DNA of 64,000 nucleotides. Source: Tetrahymena elliotti 4EA (Eukaryota > Ciliophora > Oligohymenophorea > Hymenostomatida > Tetrahymenidae). This document shows, piece by piece, positions 60,887 through 64,000 of this stretch. The first letter of the stretch is position 1, and each line of letters opens with the position of its first letter. The DNA lies in the NCBI GenBank assembly GCA_000231825.2, contig JH720318.1:390539-454538 (forward strand), read 5' to 3'. A program made the translations under genes and the position numbers. The notes beneath the pieces are model-generated. The model did not search any database, was not told the origin of the DNA, and saw only the letters and a list, made by a program, of their open reading frames with translations.

Positions 60887-62703
60887 ATGGCTGAATAAGT
60901 TAACAACAACTAAGGTAATTATCAATTTCTACATTTAGCATATGCAATACAATACGCCAGAACTCTTCATTTTTAATTTTACTTAAAATAAAACTTTTAT
61001 TATAATTAGTTCCTACTCCCGCTGAATCTGTTGACAAAAAAGAAAAAAGATAAAATAGAACTAACAACCCTATGGAATCTACTTAACCCATTAAGATTGG
61101 TGACCTCAAGCCCAGAAACAACAACTCTAATTTTATTGGAAAGGTACCTAATTTAAAATATAGCACTTGATACTAAAACTATTTAAAGAGATAAAGGATA
61201 GAATTTAATTATATTTTTATATTCAATTATAATAAATAAATGAACGAATGATCTCAAACAAATACTAAGAGTGTGAAAAAAAAGATTTTAATATTTTAAA
61301 TACTTTTCAAAACTAATAAAGTTATTTATTCTAAAAGGTTGTTGAAGTTTAAGTTTAAGATAAAGGTACTAACAAATAAGGTAATCCCAGAAAATTCCTA
61401 AAGGGTATTGTTGGTGATGAAACTGGTACCGTCAGATTTGATATGGCTGTTAAGGGTGATCTCATCTTCAAAGTAGGTGATGTTGTTACCTTCGATAAAG
61501 CTATGAACAAGGTAAACAAGGATGGTCACCACTATATCGAAATCAAGAGATTTGGTAAATACGAAATCGCCAGCAATGTAAAAAGATTTTAATTGAAAAT
61601 TTGAAATCTTCTCCTTTTAAAATTTGATTTTAAAAGGGGGAGAACAAATGTATAAAATTAAGTTTAACTTATATTATTAATTTTATACTTATCTAATCAA
61701 AATAGCTCACTATTGCTTCCGTTAACGAAGAAAACAATCTCTCTACTAAGGTCATTCCTCCTCTTCCTGAAGGTAATACATATTATTAAAATTTATCGCA
61801 TACAAAAAATGCTGGAATTAAAAGATTTCATTTTAACTTTAAAAAAATTGAATTTTCATTCAATTTTATTTGATTAAATATTGATATTTATTTGTGAATT
61901 AACTAGACTAAAAGAAGTAGAAGAATAATTTTAGCAATAAAAATACCAATAACAAGAATCACAACAACAATAACAATTAATAGACCAAGAAGTAAAATAG
62001 CGGATAAACTTCTAAGCTAAACAAAGGCACAAAAAACTATAACTAATAGAACTAATAAAACACATAGAACTAATAGAACTAAAACGATACTAATAAACCT
62101 CGTTATAGAAATAAAAATAGCAAGTTCCCTAAAAATAACTTTAGACGTCCATATTAATAGAGAAGTGATTTCGAGTGCAGTATTAAGGATCTTAAACCTG
62201 GTTAAAACGGTCAAACTATAAAAGGAAAAGTAATATTTTTTGGAATAAATAATTAATAGCTGCTATTAAAAATAATATTAAAATAAAGAACCTCAATTCT
62301 AATTTATTTTTTAATCTAAAAAGATTTTGGAATTAACTTCATACTAAAAGCCTATCAATGGTAAAGATGCTACTTTCTTCAAGGGTAGAGTTGCTGATGA
62401 AACTGCTAATATTAATTTCGATTTCATGATGAAACACAACAAGCCTATTTCTTTAAACGACTTTGTTGTTTTCAATAATATTATGAATAAGATTTCAGAA
62501 ACTCATCGTCACTATATTGTTGTTGGCAAGTTCGGAGGTTACACTGTTTGGAACGTAAATTTTTTTAAATCTTAGTTTCGATTAACTAATTACAATAAAT
62601 TATAAAAATTCAGGAGAAATAGATCAAGATTAACGAATAAGAAAACAAATCATCTATTGAATATACACCTTCTAATGCTGCTAACAATTCTACTAAGTAA
62701 TGA
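60887..62703 (+). CDS. Tandem OB-fold protein, SOSS-B/hSSB-like
   Basis: Start ATG 60887 (MAEQVNNNQ), stop TGA 62701-62703, with at least six exons. Exon 2 reads VPTPAESVDKKEKRQ and IGDLKPRNNNSNFIGK; then VVEVQVQDKGTNKQGNPRK, FLKGIVGDETGTVRFDM, LIFKVGDVVTFDKAMNKVN, HHYIEIKRFGKYE form the first OB fold, with the DETG.V.F pattern of SOSS-B/hSSB ssDNA-binding proteins. An Asn/Gln/Lys-rich linker exon (about 61909-62231, rich in RYRNKNSKFPKNN and RRPYQ) follows. The second OB fold is CSIKDLKPGQNGQTIKGKV, TFFKGRVADETANINFDFM, LNDFVVFNNIMNKISETH and HYIVVGKFGGYTVWN. The C-terminus is polar. Single-stranded DNA or RNA binding in genome maintenance is the likely role. Codon use in the OB exons is more biased to C-ending codons than in neighbours, which hints at high expression. 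Confidence 0.8.
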
Positions 62704-63793
62704 AAGAATTATAAATTCTGAGGAGGAAAAGCAAGTGATTGATAAGTAGAATTCTAAAAGAATGTTTTTAAAAGCCTATTTAATAACTTAATAGATCAAA
62801 AATCAAATCTACCTACTTTTCTACCAATATACCTAAAATAAAAATTGTGAATGCTTGCTTGACAAATTGAATTATTAATATTTCATATTTTTTAATTTAT
62901 ATCTAAATAATATGACTTTAAAAATGAATACACTTAAAATTTTGAAATTATTTTCTTTTTTTTACTCCCTGCAATACTATGTGGTAAAAGTGGAAGGATT
63001 TATTTATCAATAAAAATACAAAAAAAACTTTCAATAAAAAAAACTTTATTTTTGATTCAAATACTTTTTCTTAAATTTGTTTATTTCTTTTTTGAGTTTT
63101 GGAAAATTATATTATTATTATGCTTAACTTATTTAGTTCTTGAAAATAAGTTAATTGTTATTGATATTCAATCACTAAAAGTGTGGGAAATTAATAAGAA
63201 ACTTTTTTTAAAATACCTACTTATGATTAAAATATTTGTTTCTAAATTAGTTTATTTTTTTCTACCTAAAGCTTTGGACTTGGCCTTTATATTTACTTTA
63301 TTTTAATTTACTTTTTGATGCTTTAGAATAAATAATTAAAACATGCTGCTATTAATTCACATATCTTTTGTAAAAGTAATTGGAAGCTTGAATTTATTTA
63401 TGGATATCTTTTTAATAATAAAAAGTTGTCAATGATTCTGTATTTAGACATATTATTTTTAAAAACCTAGAAAAAAAGAAAATTGAGATGGATTATGATT
63501 TCTTATAACTAAATCTTCCTCGTAGAAGATTTATCAGTTTCTAAAATTTGAATTACTTAAAATATCTTTTTTGATTTTTTAGTAGATTTTTGAATTCTTC
63601 TATTTCAATCACAAAATCATCATTTTAAATAAAACTTTAAGATCCATATTTAAAATTTTACAAAAGGAAAACAAAAGCTGAAGCGTTTAAAATTCATTCA
63701 TTCACAAGCACTCATTTAATAAAAGAATAGATAACAAAATAAAATGGAAACAAAATTTTACAAAGATATGAGTATAGTTTTGACATTACTGTC
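62704..63793. other. Convergent intergenic region
   Basis: About 1.1 kb between the OB-fold gene and the partial acetyltransferase. A hydrophobic plus-strand frame at 63052-63306 has no Gln-code extension and poor composition, so it is not called. Nothing else seen. Confidence 0.45.
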
Positions 63794-64000
63794 TCATAAT
63801 TAAAGTTCAAGTTAATGAAAATCTAGATATTTTTATCTAAACTATTACTCGCTAATATCTTATGTATATAGATATTCATAATGAACTTCCTAAAAGGATT
63901 CTATTTCAATAAACATTTTAAATCCTAGCTTTTCAAATAAGCTTATAGATTTTTAGTTTTCCTTTTTAATTTTAGCAATAAATCTATTTTTCTTAAAAAA
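63794..64000 (-). CDS. NAT9-like GNAT acetyltransferase, C-terminal part
   Basis: The frame is open from the right edge to TGA 63794 and gives 68 residues. FIAKIKKENQKSISLFEKLGF is the C-terminal alpha/beta segment of GNAT enzymes: N-x-x-S-I-x-L-F-E-K-L-G-F is the family signature at the end of the acetyl-CoA-binding fold. The next strand, MFIEIESFQEVHYEY, fits N-acetyltransferase 9 (NAT9), which acetylates alpha- and beta-tubulin N-termini in animals. The acetyl-CoA-binding loop and the catalytic centre lie beyond the window edge. The GNAT call is good; the NAT9 assignment is tentative. Confidence 0.62.

Noticed and set aside
63052..63306. Hydrophobic 84-residue frame
   Set aside because: Poly-T rich, no homologous blocks and no codon pattern like nearby genes; long TGA-free frames are common by chance here.
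1..64000. tRNA genes
   Set aside because: I looked for the GGTTCGAATCC-type T-loop on both strands and found no convincing case; a covariance-model scan would be decisive.

Overview
The window reads as nuclear DNA of a ciliate of the Tetrahymena type. Base composition is extremely AT-rich. Recognisable proteins run straight through TAA and TAG, which stand where glutamine is expected, and they end only at TGA. Introns are short, AT-rich and GT...AG. Under the standard code almost every gene looks broken; with TAA/TAG = Gln about twenty genes can be read. Exon limits below come from reading frames and splice-site inspection, so multi-exon coordinates are approximate unless stated.

Left part (1-11 kb): a partial START-like gene (-), an RsmB/NSUN-type RNA m5C methyltransferase (-), a small REEP/HVA22-like membrane protein (+), a CEP41-like rhodanese protein (-) and a long conserved gene of unknown function with a Gln/Asn-rich tail (-). 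Next (11.7-24.2 kb) come a very large PAS-containing multi-pass membrane protein of the ciliate Tiny-macrocysts-like type (-), a leucine-rich-repeat protein (-) and an LMBR1-domain membrane protein (-).

Middle (25-48 kb): PACRG (+), an unknown acidic, Trp-rich protein (-), a tandem pair of theta-type glutathione S-transferases (+,+), a BET-type bromodomain gene with two NET domains and a long Gln/Asn-rich tail (+), a pseudokinase-TPR fusion (+), an ARL8 GTPase (+), a ubiquitin-specific protease with a Q/N-rich N-terminus (+) and a CFAP119/CCDC189-like gene (+).

Right part (48-64 kb): a decayed tandem array of LRR exon-intron units (+), a MORN-repeat/coiled-coil gene interrupted by an in-frame TGA (-), a decayed P5-type ATPase gene (+), an acidic Q-rich protein (-), a tandem OB-fold protein resembling SOSS-B/hSSB ssDNA-binding proteins (+) and the C-terminus of a NAT9-like acetyltransferase (-).

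The genes do not form an operon. Several products are ciliary or basal-body proteins in other organisms (CEP41, PACRG, CFAP119), others act in vesicle and lysosome biology (ARL8, LMBD1, REEP) or on chromatin and DNA (BET, OB-fold). The most interesting points are the BET gene with duplicated NET domains, the pseudokinase, the exon-intron LRR array, and the in-frame TGA lying inside a 72-base GT...AG segment. No tRNA, rRNA, CRISPR array or transposase was recognised.
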